Source of the DNA: Leptidea sinapis | Taxonomy: Eukaryota; Arthropoda; Insecta; Lepidoptera; Pieridae | DNA: 64,000 nt | Reading direction: 5' to 3' | NCBI RefSeq assembly: GCF_905404315.1 | Contig: NC_066286.1 | Location: 13,151,501 to 13,215,500 of the forward strand | Part shown: in pieces, positions 1-15,100 of the stretch | Layout of the letters: every line of letters starts with the position of its first letter | Numbering within the stretch: position 1 is the first letter of the stretch | The notes under the pieces: model-generated | Seen by the model: only the letters and a program-made list of their open reading frames with translations | What the model was told of the DNA's origin: nothing | The model's database searches: none | Position numbers and translations under genes: made by a program

Positions 1-23
1 TTATTTTATTTTAATTTATACAG

Positions 24-183
24 GGTCATTTGGAAATCCTATTGATCTGACAGCTAATTATTTCACTGTGGAGACAACTCCTCAATGGTGCTTATACCAA
101 TATCATGTAACGTTCTCACCTGAAGAAGATCATACCGGCATCCGGAAATCACTTCTACGAGTTCATGGGAAGAATCTGGGCGG
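24..183 (+). CDS. piwi: piwi exon a: N-terminal lobe
   Basis: The acceptor is tttatacag|ggtcat and the donor is ctgggcgg|gtaaga. The exon opens with two bases of a split codon and ends after two bases of the next. It encodes the stretch with LTANYF and WCLYQYHV, typical of the start of the conserved Piwi N domain. Confidence 0.9.
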
Positions 184-3100
184 GTAAGATCTCTAGTTGA
201 TTGTTGTTAACTCACTCATGTGTAACATGCATGCGCTGCGATTTTAATATAATAATATGTTGTAGTTTGTACCACAACTAAATTGAATGTGATTTGAAAT
301 TGAAAAATGAAAATAAACCAAGTAGTTGTTATGTACGACGAAGAGAAGAAACGACATTCTGACATCGTGTACTGTTTTAGCGCTAATAAAATTGTATTTG
401 TTGGATGCAATTACTAGTTCTGACAGTAATCACGACCATCATGTTCACAAAGCATCCACAAACAATGAATTGAAGCTCTAAATGTCGATGCATCCAATAT
501 ACAATAATTTATATTTATACAATTTGTTCTTTATTACTTTTTATGAAATATTTAATATATAAAACGCTTTTGAACACTATTCATATATTGGATGCAGCAC
601 CTTACTATTGTAAAATACTCTATTGATTGAAAAGAGTGGCCATTGAGTTTCTTGTATGTTCTTCTCACGTCTTCTCTACTTTTTCCGAACATATGCTAGA
701 TTCAGTAATTTAATAGAAACATTTATATTCACAGTTTAAAAGCGCTATTTTAAGTCTAACGGAAAAAAGATTATTTGACTTAGAATAACCTATTGTTAGA
801 TAGTTAGAAAACGTAATATACAAAAAATTACCGTGCCAAATGTACATGCGAGTGGTCTGTTGAATTAATGGATGGATGGACAAAATAAAAAGAAATATAT
901 TTATACAAATTAAACTCTAACCATTATTGTATTATAATTAACTATTAACTATTATTGTATTAATTACACAAATAAAACTGAAAACAAAATTTTATGTGCG
1001 ATGCGGGACTCGAACGGCTGGCTCAGTTGGAAAGAGCGCTCGCACGTAACGATAGAGGTAGTAGGTTCGAGTCACGCGTCATTCATAAAATTTTGTTTTC
1101 AGTTTTATTTGTGTAATTAATCTCAAAAGTGAGGATTATTACTTTAAAAACGTAACTAATTATTTAGATTTACAAGAGCGACATCTCAAGTCAATTCCTG
1201 ATATGCAAATATTGGGGTTGAGCAGCTTATCAGTAATAGGTTGGTATTACTCTTGATTTCAAATAATAATACAATTAATCGCAGAACACAGAAAGATAGT
1301 AGAAGGTCCATGTAGGCGGCGCGCGTACTCCTTGTATTGACATACATTTTAGACATATCACTTCTCAGCTTGAGTAACGATTTCTCGTTAATTCTTTATT
1401 TATTCCAAGTTATTCTCGATAATTTAAGTATGTATAGTTTTATTTAACGTCCATAATACTATTTCTATAGGGCATATTATTAATGATGTTTTAAAGATAA
1501 ATTTGGAATATGAATAACTAATTATTATGTTGGTATGAAAGATAATAATTTTTTTTTTCTTCTTAAGAATCAATAGTGGAAGCTTGCGATACGCTGCCCG
1601 TTAGATACTTGTTTCCAGTTATATTCTATTATGAAACAGTAAAATTCTTCTGTATAATATCTATATGGCTTGTTTTATATTTTAAGCGCAACTAAAATAT
1701 ATTTGTAAGTTCTATTTTCACTGTTAGGTAGATATTATATATAATTTTTGTATATTTTATTTTTAGTGCTGTACATATTTGCGTACCGTATTTTCAATGA
1801 TATTTTAATTAAAATTACGTTCAAAGTACACATATCAATTTAAAAGTTAGGTTAGTTTTCATAAGCATTTTTGATGTTTTAATTTTCCCTTTTGTTGTTA
1901 TTGCATATGTAATGTTTATTTAATAATAGTTGCTTGTGTGATGCGAAATAAAAATATGTCGTATGTAACTTGTGTTTTTTATAATATTGATGTTGCACAC
2001 TACTGTAACTTTAATAAGCTTCTGAAGCTGCGCCTTTATAAAAATCCGAATTAGTATAATTTTTGTCATTCATTTCTGAACACAATTATCATCACAAATT
2101 CAACAAGTAAATTGTCTCAGTGCAAACTGTCCAATCTATAGAGCAGTGTGGTTCATTACAAGTCTTAATTCAATCTTTATTCCTCTTACAGATATCTCTT
2201 TGATGGCACTTCCTTGTACACCGTTAAGAAACTGCATCCAGATCCGCTCGAGGTTTACTCGGAACGTAAGAATGATGGAGAACAGATCAGAATTATCATC
2301 AAGGTAAGATCACACTATGTTAACATGAATTATTTATTATTCACTCGCTATGGTCTCGGTCAGCTAGACTAAAAGATACAGAGCTTTAGCTAGTGATGAT
2401 GAGCTATTATTGTGGCAATTATCATTAATTATTAGTAGCCCTCGATAACTACACTATATTTATATTATATAAGTTACTTTATAACTAAAACTTTGTTGAG
2501 TGGAGCCAATATTATTAATATTCTTTAATAACAATATAAACTTGTTTCATGGCGCATTAGCTTTTTTGTTATATTGGAACTATAAACATTACTCTTGTTC
2601 ATAATAATAATGTCAACATCATGAGGATCACTATTATTATTTCTGCATTTCACACAATGGTGTTGACATTTTTCGAGCCTTTGTTGGACAGAGGTTGCAT
2701 ATTTGAGCCAGGTTCCATGTAGAAGGAACAAGAGCTGCTAATTTAGATGGATCACCGATAATATCTTAATTAATTAATTAATCAATATCTTAACAATCAA
2801 GACCAGATCTTGATATCACGCGTAAAAGTCACCATCTGTAGGTAATGGCTGCCACAGCAGGGCTCCATTAATTCATGTCTTAATACATTACAAAATCATG
2901 CTGAGACAGTTCTTTTCTGTTTCCAGCATTATTAGAGATGTTGATTGCATAAGCAATAATCATAGATAGTTTGAGCATTTTGTAGAAAGTACATAGCGGC
3001 CATCATTTAGTTTTTCAGTTAGTACTCATTTTTGATGCACGGTGTCGACTGCACCCTTGGTTATAGTTTTGGTGATGACAGGTTGATTGTGAATTCTCGA

Positions 3101-6100
3101 CGATAACAAAACACTTTGACTTAGCTTTGTAGGAAACTAAATATGCTTTGTCACCGTCGCCGTCGTAGCAAAACATACAAATTACAATAGAGCGAGATTT
3201 GATATTTTAAGTTTTTCAGGCATTTCACGTTTTTTTTACTTCTCAAACTTAAGTCAATTAATGATAAGGTGACAACAGTTCATTAGATACTTACAATTCA
3301 AATTACAAGTGCCTACCTACAAAAAACACTTGATATTGCAATAAACGAAAACAAAATAAATGTATTGCAATTACTAAGTACTTTTATCATGTAAATATAC
3401 AGAAGAATAAGTTAAGAATAAAATATAAATAAATAATTTAGTTTAAAATAATACTTAAAGTTAGGTTGATACTACATGTTGGTTGAGTGTAGGTCAGGAG
3501 TAATTGAGTGTGTGTTCATGATTAGGTTACGCTGCACTACCTGTCTAGTGCTTACACTTATCATTAGGAAGGTATTATAAGATTTCATTTACTTTATTAT
3601 TTACATTTCCCCATCAGTTATTACTACGGATTGTGACTATTTCAAAAGCTCCATAAACAATAAATTGAAAATTAATATTATATGTTATGTTTTAGGCAAT
3701 ATGTGCTGTTAGCCCGGGAGACTACCACTATATACAAATTTTTAATATAATCATAAGGAAATGTTTCAACTTAATGAAGCTACAGTTGATGAACCGAGAC
3801 TTCTTTGATCCAGATGCAAAGGTAATGTTGTTGAACACTTAATTTATACCTACTCTACTATTGTAACAGATAATTATTTTACCTCTTTTGTTTTTAGATT
3901 GACATTCCTGAGTATAAGCTCCAGATATGGCCCGGCTACAAAACAACTATAAATCAATATGAAGACCGGCTCTTGATGGTCACTGAAATTACACACAAGG
4001 TTATTATTCCTGGACCATAGCTCTATCTGGTTTAAGTTTTTTTTTAAGGACTGGTTTCAGAACTCAGAGTCATATGTCAACCATAGTTTTTTTTGTTTAC
4101 TTCTAAGATCCCTGACCACACACGACTCACAATATTTTTATTATTTGACAGTCATTTGTTAGTACTAAGTTAGTACTGCTACACGTGCAGTTAAGGGGCA
4201 ACAACCCAAGACAAATTATAATCAGTACTTACATTTCAAAGATCAAACTTTTTGAAAGTGACAAGCTGTCGTTTTGTTTGCAGGTTCTGCGTCTGGACAC
4301 TGTGATGCAAATGTTGCGGGAGTATGGTGCCACCAAAGGCACTCATTATAAAAAAATATTTACAGAAGACATTAGTGGTGAGTTAAATTACACAATGAAA
4401 TTACAAGATTTGTTAACGTTTTTAAATATAATATCAATTTCAGGCAAAATTGTAATGACTGATTACAATAAAAAGACATACAAAGTTGATGACGTAAACT
4501 GGAACGTGAATCCACTCTCCACATTCAAAATGAAAGATGAAGATATTAGCTACGTCGATTACTATTATAAGGTATCTAATTATTTGTTTTGATTGTTTAA
4601 GAGACGCGTATTTAATTTGATGATTGAACGTTGGCCACATTGTTAGGTGTTTGCACAGTAGTTTTAGGGAGGACGCACGTCAATCAAACTCGCTAGTCGG
4701 TCGCACACTCATTTATAAGTAATAGACTAATAGCTAATAGGGGAAGGAACACCCATACAAACATTTAGGTGCGCATTCGTAACTACCTATAACTTATAAC
4801 TATAACATCTCTCCCCCTTTAGATAGACAATACTCTTAATCTATATTTGGTATATTCGGTATTCTGTTGGTTCGTCATCTGTATTATTGACGTTTGAGGC
4901 CGATACCGACGTGTAGAAAATTGGGCTAATTGCCCCCGGGGCGGTATGCCTGGTGGCGTCGCAGCTGTCTGTGGAACCATTGTCACCTCCCCTTTCTCCA
5001 CCGGTTGTGTAACAGGCTCAGGATGAGTGGTAGTAGGTGATGCCACATCCTGTATCACTTATACATGACCAGGACTAGTCCTGGTCATCCTTGTTTGTCG
5101 ACACTTCCGTTGACCACAGTCTTCTCCTTATTTGGTCCATATGCCTGGTGACCTCACCTCTAAATTGCGGTACATATACAGTGTACATAACCTTTCCGAT
5201 TTTGTTGCTTATTATACCTTCGATCCAACAGACTTTGGTATTATTAGTGTTTTTGGGTTTGCATCAGGTCCGTGGACGTCGATGGCGACGGCGTGATAGG
5301 GTTTAATAAATCTAGTCGTGAGCGCAGCGAACGCCCAAACACTAACTCCGCGGGTGACTTATTAGTGGTACTATTTTTAGAGTTCCTGTAATCGAATAAA
5401 AATTTCGCAATTTTATCATGAATCGTCAATTTGTTACAGCCCTGCAAAAAAATTATAGCCTTCAGCCCCCTTTTCACAATCTTAACAAAACTTTCGTCTT
5501 GCCCATTGCTGGCCGGGTGATATGCAGGCGATAACAAGTGCTCGATACCGTTAAGTTTACAGAATTCCTTGAATTCCAATGATGTAATCGATGTGCCATT
5601 GTCACTCACCAAAGTGTGTGGAATACCAAACCGCGACATGAAATCGTGTGATTTACTTATGACTGCCTTTGAGTTATGTGTTCAAGACATATTATAACTC
5701 TCGATCCATTTACTGTGAGCGTCCACAATAATTAAAAGCATGTAACCGTGAAACGGGCCCAATAAATCTTATGTGAGTTCGGTCAAACGGCTGTGGCGGT
5801 AGCATCCAAGGCGCGAGAGTCGTGCGGCCACACGCGTCACGCCGGGGAACCACACCCGCTTGCGAGTCTCTGCCTTCATCTTCACGACGCCGAAATGCGA
5901 ACTATGCAATTCCTTACACACATTTTCTTGCAAGGACGGAGGAATAACTACTTTGTGTCCCCGCATTAAAACACCGCTTTCGTAGGATAACTGAGTCCGA
6001 CAATTGAAAAATGGTTTTAACTCTGCTTGACTAACCTTCCTAGGCCAACCGGTTAACACATAATGCTTTATAGTAGTCGAGTTAGTGTCGCGAGATGTTT

Positions 6101-9100
6101 CACGGCGCAAATCATTCAAGGTAACAGGGAGATCGCCGTCCGTTACGAAATTCACGAAGGCGGCGCGGTCCTCACATTCCGTGCTCTCTTCCGCCGCTTC
6201 CGTCTCGTTCTCGCCTCCGTATGCACGAGATAAGTAGTCTGCGCTGTTTTGTTTACTACTAATATATTCAATTACGTAATTATATGCGGCTAGAAATAGA
6301 AGCGTATCTTTGTAGACGGTTACTTCGGGGATACCTTTATAGGGCCCAAAAATAGTCAACAGGGGTTTGTGGTCAGCTCGAAGTACGAAAGGCTGAGATC
6401 GGCCATACAGGTATTGATGGAACCGTTTAACTCCAAAAATAATCGCGGTTGCTTCCTTTTGGGTCTGGGCGTAGTTTTTTTCCACTGGCGATAACGTCCT
6501 AGAAGCGTACGAAATGGGCCTCTCTAACCCCTCCGGACCTATTCAAAGTCAAAGTCAAAAATCTTTATTCACTGTAAAACTTTATAAGTTATTTAGTGCA
6601 AGTCAGGATGAAGTACAAAAGTTACAATAGCATTCAAATGAGGATAACAATATTCATTAACAAAATTTAGAATTCCAACTATCTTTATCATTCAAATAAT
6701 CTTTCACGCTATAATAGGCCTTAGATGTTAATTTATTTTTTACGATACATTTAAATTTTTTAATAGGTAACATTTTAATTTCATTTGGGAGTCTATTATA
6801 AAATACAACACAATCCACTTTAAAAGATTTAGCAATTTTACGGAGCCTAGTAGATGGAATTGCGAGTTTATGTTTGTTTCGAGTATTAACACTGTACATC
6901 ACTATTCTTTTTAAATTGGCTAATATTTTTATGGGCGTATAGGAGGTTCTCGTATATGTACTGGCAGTGTACTGTCATAATATTTATTTCACTAAACTTT
7001 TCTCTCAATGAATCCCTTGAACGCATTTTATAGACTGCTCGAATTGCTCTTTTCTGCAGCACAAATATGTTTTCAATATCTGCAGCCCTACCCCACAATA
7101 TAATTCCGTAAGACATGACACTATGAAAGTAGCTGAAATATATACAAGTCTAGCCGTTTCAACATCTGTCAGCTGCCTATTTTTTTTTATCGCAAATACT
7201 GCAGAGCTAAGTCGATTACATGAGTTTTTTATGTGAGCACCCCATTGTAGCTTAAAGTCTAATGTAATGCCTAGGAATGTTGTCGTTTCTACTACATCAA
7301 GTTTTTCATTATTCATTTTTATAGGTGTTAGTTGGTGCTTTATATTTGGAAGTGTAAACCTTACACATTTTGTTTTCCTTTCGTTTAAAAGTAAGTTATT
7401 AACATTAAACCAATTTACTACTTCAGCAATGTCGTCGTCAACCTGACAGAAAGTTTTTTGCTGGCGTTTTATTTTAAATAACAAAGATGTATCGTCAGCA
7501 AACAGTATAATATCATGTTTATTTTGAATAAGGTATGGTAAATCATTGACGTAAACTAGGAACAAAAAAGGGCCCAAGATTGAGCCCTGCGGTACACCCA
7601 TCGATATGATAGATCCAGTTGATCTTTTTCCATTAACGTCTACTCTTTGAATCCTATTACACAAGTATGATTTTATTAAATCTAGTGAAACATCCCTGAC
7701 ACCATAGTGGTGAAATTTTTTAAGTAAGGTTTCATGATGAACGTAGTCGAATGCCTTGGATAAATAAAAAACACTCCTAACGCATCACATGAATCCTCCC
7801 AAGCATCCAAAATATTTCTTATCAACTCGATACTAGCATCTGTGGTTGAAAGACCTTGAGTAAAACCATATTGTTTATTATGCATAAGGTTATTATTGTA
7901 AAAATGGTTAATTAATTCCGTTAACATAATTTTTTCGAAAATCTTGCTAAAGGTTGGTAGTACTGATATGGGTTTAAAATTGGTTGGGTCAGCTTTATCT
8001 ACATTATACTTAAATAGAGGAGTGATCTTGCTCTGTTTCATTTGGTTTGGAAATATACCGCAATCTACACACTTATTGAAAATAAAAGCTAAGTCTTTGG
8101 CTACAAAATCTATTACAGATTTCACTACGTTAACAGAGATTCCCCAGAGATCTTTAGTTTTCTTAACGCTAATTAGTCTAAACGTTTTAATAATCTCTAT
8201 GCGATCAACATGCTTAAATTTAAAGTTTGTATTACGTTTTTCTGTAGCAGTTTCATTGCAGATATAGGTGAGGAATTTAGATATTTTGTCGTAGAGACTT
8301 ATTTCTCTTATTAGTTTTACCGATCTCCTCATTTATAATTTTCCAAGTTGTTTTTATTTTGGCATTGCTATTTTTAATCTTTAAACTTATGTTGTGAGAC
8401 TTAGCTAATTTACAATCGTTCTTGAATTCTTTAGAATATAACCTTACATAATTTTTAAATTTTGCACTTGTATTAAATCGCTTCTCTTCATATAAGTTAT
8501 ACAATGTTTGTCTACGTTTGTGTAAATCGACGGAAGCCCAGTCATTAAAAGATAAAGTATTTTTTGGAATAAATGATTTTGAAATGAAAATAGAGTTAAA
8601 CAATTTAGTGAATGATGAATTTTTCCCTATTTCATCACAAAATATTACAGTTTTATAATTGTTTTTTTTACGCATAGTTCTAGTGTTGGATCCGATATTA
8701 ATTTCAGCGGTTAAGAGGAGAGCTGCTCTATCTGGTTTTAAATTCGCAGAATTTTGGCAGTCACACAAATAATTGGTCATCAAGGAATCGTTCCTGGTTA
8801 CTTTGAGATAATTTAAGTAGCTCATCCATATTCGCAGAGTACTCCCGAATCGTCTCTTGAGATTTGTCATAAAGACTAGTTATTGACCTCAAACTACCTT
8901 CAACACGGGCTAGTTCAGACTCGAGATGTTGTATGTCATTTTCATATTTTATTCTGTTATTTTTTAATTCTTCTGTACAAATTTTTAGTTTGTCTAAGTA
9001 ATCTAATTTATTCTTATTATTATTCCTATTGTTGAGACTTTTCTTATTTTTTAATATCTTTGATGTTGTGGAGTTTCTGTGTTTTTTTTATTTTACCATA

Positions 9101-12100
9101 TACTTTTGATGTCTTTTTGTTGCATACAGAATTAATTCCCACCACTGTGTTATCATGAGTCAAGTCAATCACGGAGCCGGCTACATTATTGCTTGCAACG
9201 GAAACTTGCTTAACTACGCTATTCGCTGATAGTAATTCGTTAAATAAGCTTTGGGTTTCTTGTGCGGTTGAAAAACTGAGACTCCTCTTCCATTTGTGCT
9301 ATTTGTTTGTGGGCATCACACAGTTCTCGTTCCAGGATAGTTTCGCTTTAAGGTATTCTCATACTCTGCACCACACTGATCAAAACCATCTATAATCATT
9401 TGTAGCTTATCTCGTTCTTCGATGATACAGTCATATTATTTATTTATTTGGAAACAAATACAGATACATCCTTAAACATAAAGTAGGTAAAGTAAAAATA
9501 GAAATATGGACACAAGGATGTCTCCTTAAACAGTTTCACTAAGTACACTTAATATTTAAATTTACACTTACATTACACTTAGTTGCAGACAACCAGTTAA
9601 TAAATAAATCTAACATAATGCATGGTAGACATTGTTACAATTTAGATGAAATTACGTGATTTCTAACTTACTCTGTTTGTGCCAGGATTTGTTTTATTCT
9701 GAGTTTGTAAGTTTTAGAGGAACACGAAAACATATCTACATCATTAAATCTAGAGTTATGGAGAGCAAACATTCTGTGCAGTGGCGTACGTATACCAGTA
9801 TTTGTCCTGGTTTTTGAGAGATGAAATAAATTATTAGAGCGTGTAGCACGGGCTGGTATATGAAAATCGATTAACTGAAGCAATTCTGAGGATATGATTT
9901 CACTCGTACATATTTTTCTCAGAGTGACTAATTCAATTAAACTCCGTCGCTGGCTTAATGAAAGAATATTAAATTGTTTTAAGAGATTCTTGTAGTGGTT
10001 TCGACGTCCACCCAAGCGAAAGTTTAGGATACGCAAGAATTTCTTTTGTATCATCTCGACCTGATGGTTATATACCTTATACAGCGGATTCCATATTGGG
10101 GTGACATATTCAAGCTGAGACAGCACAAGTGTTCGAAAAAGACACATATATGTATCTTTATTTTTAAATGCCTTAGAGACGCGTGTAATAAAGCCTAACA
10201 TACGATATGCATTATTCGCTATGGGATCAATGTGGTCATTAAGTGTCAACTTGGCATCAAGGTATACCCCAAGATCACGAATACAGGTAACTGTTTCAAG
10301 TTCTTGATCGCCTAGTGTAAATCTCGTTTCAATTTTATTTTTGTTTTTCGTAAAAGAGATATGCTTACATTTAGTGTAACTTAAAAATAGTTTGTTACTT
10401 TTGCAATAGACATCTAACCTATTCAAGTCTTCCTGCATAAGCAGGACATCATTGAAGTCAACAATATGGGAATACAATTTTAAATCATCTGCATATAATA
10501 AAAACTTACAAGACTTAAAGCAATCAGAGATGTCATTAATAAAAAGTGTGAAAAGCAATGGACCAAGTATAGAGCCTTGAGGTACGCCTGACGTTACGTT
10601 AACTGTAGGGGAGATGAAACCATTAATAACTACCGATTGTACTCGGGCACTTAGGTAAGCAGCAAACCAACGCAAGAGGTTACCTTTTATACCGTTATAT
10701 GATAATTTTTTTAGTAACAGTAGGTGGTCCACCTTGTCAAATGCCTTTTGGAAATCTGTGTAGACTGTTTCAATTTGGTTTTTATTGTCAAGGCCTTTAA
10801 ATAAATAATCAGTAAAAACAAGAAGATTTGACAAAGTAGATACTGAGTAGTCAGCACATAGCCTGATGCTACCGTTTTTTTTTCAATACGGGCACCACGG
10901 GCGACGCGTCTTGTGAATGTTCCACTGGCTTCAACATGCCCAGCGTTAACAACAGGTCGAGCTCCCTGTCCAATTTCTCCCTGAGAGCATATGGCACAGG
11001 TCTCGCCTTAAAAAAAATCGGCTGTGCATTCTGTTTTAAATGTAAATCGATTTTATATTTGTTAAACGACCCGAGATTACCCGAGAAAACTTAAGGAAAC
11101 ATTTTAATAAGCTGTTTATCGATATCGGTATTAATATTATTAGACTCGTAAGGTGCCTGCTGACTCACGACGTGAACACGCGCCGTCGCCGGCGCTAGTT
11201 CTAGGTTTAATTCTCGAATGAAGTCGCGGCCCAGTAGCGGCGGCCTGGAGTGCACAACGCTCGCTCTGTGCTAAGTCGATTGCCTTCTCAAGAGTAAGCT
11301 CCCGCTGATCTTGCACGAACAACTTGTCGCGCTCATGTCCCGGTACCATGCCCATAATGAACTGATCCAGCAGGACCTCTTCCAAATTCTTGAATGCGCA
11401 GTGAGTCGCCAATCCTCTAATCCTAGCCACCTATTGAGTGTGCGTTTCACCTGGTCGTTGTGTTCCCGTATAGAAGATTGATTTCTCCGCAAAGCCGAAC
11501 CGTTTTGGTGTAAAATGGTCGTCGAGGAGTCTTACAATAGCCTCATAACTCAATTCATCCACATTGTTCGGTAACACCAAATCACTTGCAAGCTTGAATG
11601 TCGATTCACATAATGACGTTAATAATATCCCCCGACGCTTGATTTTTGCATTTTTAGAGACAATGTCGTTAGCGATAAACCACTGCTCTAATCGCAACTT
11701 AAAGTTATTCCACTCTTGCGTTAAGTGGTCAAACGTCGTAAAAACACCATGAGTCGCTCCCGTGGACATATTTCAAACAAATACGTGAGTTCGCTTGTCG
11801 CCACGTGTTAGGTTAGCACAGTAGTTATAGGAAGGACGCACGTCAATCAAACTCGCTAGTCGGGTGCACACTCATTTATTAGTAATAGACTAATAACTAA
11901 TAGGGGAAGGAACACGCGGGACGCAGCCCGCGCAACACATACAAACATTTAAGTGCGCATTCGCAACACACACATCAACATTGTACCACAATGAACGCTC
12001 CATAGCCCAGAGATGACGTCTTCCTTCCAGAAGTACAACATCCGCGTCTCGGACGTGAGCCAGCCGCTGCTGGTGTCTCGCTCCAGCGCCCGCGAGCTGC

Positions 12101-15100
12101 GCGCCGGGTTGCCGCCGCTGGTGTTCCTCGTGCCGGAGCTGTGCCGCCTCACGGGCATCTCGGACGCCATGCGCTCCGACTTCCGCCTCATGAAGGCGCT
12201 CGACACGCACACCAAGATCGGGCCCGACGCGCGCATCCAGAAGCTGCTGCAGTTCAACCGCCGCCTCACGCAGACGCCCGAGATTGTAGCCGAACTGTCG
12301 TCGTGGTCGTTGAGAGTGGCGAAGGACTTGGTCAAGTTCAAGGGGCGTCAGCTCCCGCCAGAGAATATTTTCCAGGCTAACAATGTCAAATATCCTGCAG
12401 GGGACACTACAGAGGGATGGACCAGAGACATGAGGTATTATAATGAAGCCGCCGCCACATGACAGTATCCGTACTGTTTTCTTTCTACTCTTATTTCTTG
12501 TATTATATTTCTTTGTACTCTGATATTTGTTTGTTGATTTTCATATGTATTTAGTTCTGTACTACTTCTATCGTGCGTACATAGAGAATTGTTTGTCACA
12601 CAGATCAAAGAACTTACTGACTATAGCCAACATGAATTCATGGGTGGTTCTCACCCCAGAGAGGCTGAGACAGGATACAAAGTCTTTTGTGGATCTCATT
12701 ATGAAGACAGGAAGTGGTGTAGGATTCTGTCTGCCTGTGCCTGAGATGGGTACGTATTTGAACAGTTAAAGTGTAGACATTGCAGTGAACATGAGTCATC
12801 ATCCATCAATCAGTCAATTCTTTAAAGGATGCTCATTTTTCTTCTGAGTGTGATTGCACATGAAACCTTTCTGTTTGATTTTAAAATAATATTATGAATT
12901 ATCTAAGAATCTATTAGTTGTTGTAAACTTGTTTTGTATTTATTAATTGTTCATGTTTTCTGCATATCTATTAGTATTGTAAAACACAAGGAGGTAATCT
13001 TTGGTAAGAAATAAATCAATGTTATCTTGGAGCATTACCAGCAGTGGCACAACTAGTACATTTGTCTTGCCAAAGGAAAGATCTAACATACTACTACAAT
13101 CGGTGCAATTAGTCAATACCAGATTGGACAATGTCAAACCAAAAAAGATGATGATTATACCAGTTACTGGTAGCCGTCTTGAGGGGCTTAGAAATAATTT
13201 TGTATATACCATTCCATTTTTACACTGTGGTGGCTAATTTTCACTATAACTTAACTTAGTCTTCAATTCCTTCTGTGAGAAAATTGACAAGATTTCTACT
13301 CCAGTAATGGTAACAGTAAACAACAACCATTGTTTTAATGATTGGGCGACAATGGGTATCCACAAAAGTCGTAAACGCTTATATGACCTGTATTATGAGA
13401 AACATTACAATAATAGTGAAGAATTTAAAATATACAGTATGGTCTGCATACCTATGGAACAAATAAAAATATAAATAATACTAGTCCACAGAACTATGGC
13501 AAAATTTATTATTTAATTAAAAATTTTAAATTGAAAAAGTAAAATTTTCAAACAAAATAAATATTTAAATAAATATACTAAGAGATAGCAGTACTGTTTA
13601 GACGACGTACATTGACCTCTGGATCGTCGGCTTCACCTTTGATTTGTTTGAATAATTGCGACGACGAAATAAAAATTCTTATTAATAAAATGTTCATTCT
13701 TACGAACACTTTTATTTCGGTATAAATGAACTTAACTTTAAATTCAATATTGTGCATCTTGTTTTATATTCAAAAAAAACTCACCCGTATTCGCAAACGT
13801 CCTAAAAAAAATATATGTCAAATTCACCATAAAAGCTATAACAATTAACAAACTTAAAATCACAATTTACACATGTACACACATACAGTAGTAGAAAGTG
13901 TCCATTTCAGCTTGATTCATTCGGAAGGCAAACTCAATCTATTCGCCCAGAAGACTTGCGGTTCACTGGTCACTGATGAGTGATGACTGAAGTAGTGAAC
14001 ATTCAAATAACGAAAAAAAATAAGTCTTTAATAGGGAATACCTCACAATTATAGTTTATCGATACTTTTTTAACATTATTTAGCAACCATTACCAAATAC
14101 CCAGTGGCGGATTATGCTTATTGCCGCCCTAGGCCCTGTCTGATATGCCGCCCTTTTTGATCTACAAAATTCTATAAATTTTGTTTCACAATTGTTATTA
14201 AAATATAGCTTTTATTTTTTACACGACTCATAATGCGAAGCATTAGAGAGAGCTCTATTTTTTATTCAAATATAATTATTAAATAATACAAAAAACATAT
14301 AAAACTCTAGCTAGCATAACAAATAACAATAAGCATTTTTTTTCAAATTATAATGTATTGCTCAATTTTAAATCTCATCTTCTTGGCTTTTGTCCGAGCA
14401 AAAGCATTAACTATGTCATCGTAATCAATTTCTTGAACTAGTTGAGCTTCAATAGACAGTAATGCCTTAAGTATATCTTGGCCCATACTTGCGCATAAAT
14501 AAGATTTAACCCTTTTCAAGGTGGAAAAAGCTCTTTCTCCTGAACAATTGGTAGCGGGAATACTCAAAAAAATACGCAGAGCAATGTCTACATTCGGATA
14601 AACATCTCGAAGATTTCGAGAATGCAATACATTGTATATTTCTTGTGCGGAACGTACATCTTCCGTATTTGCTAGGGAATATTTGAGCTGACATTGTAAA
14701 TGAATACATTCATTCTCTAATGTCTCTTTCAAATCATTAGGATACTTTTAAACTAATTTATTTGCAAGATTTTTCAATTCAATCGTATCTATGTCAGATA
14801 AATTATCAAAAAAATTTAAATTTTCGTAAAGTTTATAAGAACTTTTACGTCCGGCCAATTGTACGCTTAAAGTATCTAAATTTCGGTAAAACACATTGGT
14901 GCGAAAATTTTCGTGACCAGATGAATGTATTGTTTTATTCACCCGTGACTCATCTGCCTGAAGAAATAATGCCAAAGAACCATAAATTTGTACAACATAT
15001 GATAAATCCGCATGAGGTTCTGGAAGGTTCTTGCTTGCAGCATAAAAACGATCTAATATAACATTACAAACTATGACCAAAGTTGCCGTTTCTAGATGCT

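Larger units (their letters stand above)
184..2191 (+). other. piwi intron 1
   Basis: AT-rich intron without convincing coding sequence. It holds a dispersed ORF-like repeat copy (~388-482) and a foldback with Pol III boxes (959-1121), annotated separately. The rest shows only low-complexity A/T runs. Confidence 0.6.
4641..11970 (-). mobile_element. Degenerate Ty3/gypsy LTR retrotransposon in piwi intron 6, with nested LINEs
   Basis: Two LTR copies (4641-4807 and 11806-11970) bound it, with CACAT on both outer sides (4636-4640 and 11971-11975) as a likely 5-bp target duplication. Orientation is antisense to piwi. A purine tract abuts the left LTR and a TGGCGAC primer-site match abuts the right LTR. 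From right to left it carries gag, a protease/RT N-terminal scrap, RNase H and integrase. The RT core is missing, and two LINEs (6541-10850) occupy its place. All genes are broken. Confidence 0.85.

Noticed and set aside
1010..1085. Possible tRNA gene from A- and B-box-like sequences
   Set aside because: No 7-bp acceptor stem or anticodon arm can be formed, and the segment is inside a perfect foldback, so it is annotated as a repeat.
11890..12462. Long open frames on the minus strand and other frames over exon g
   Set aside because: They are shadows of a GC-rich real exon; the piwi frame has the conserved motifs and splice sites.
12943..13237. Overlapping 78-89 codon ORFs on both strands in intron 8
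   Set aside because: No domain, no codon bias and mutual overlap. Likely chance.
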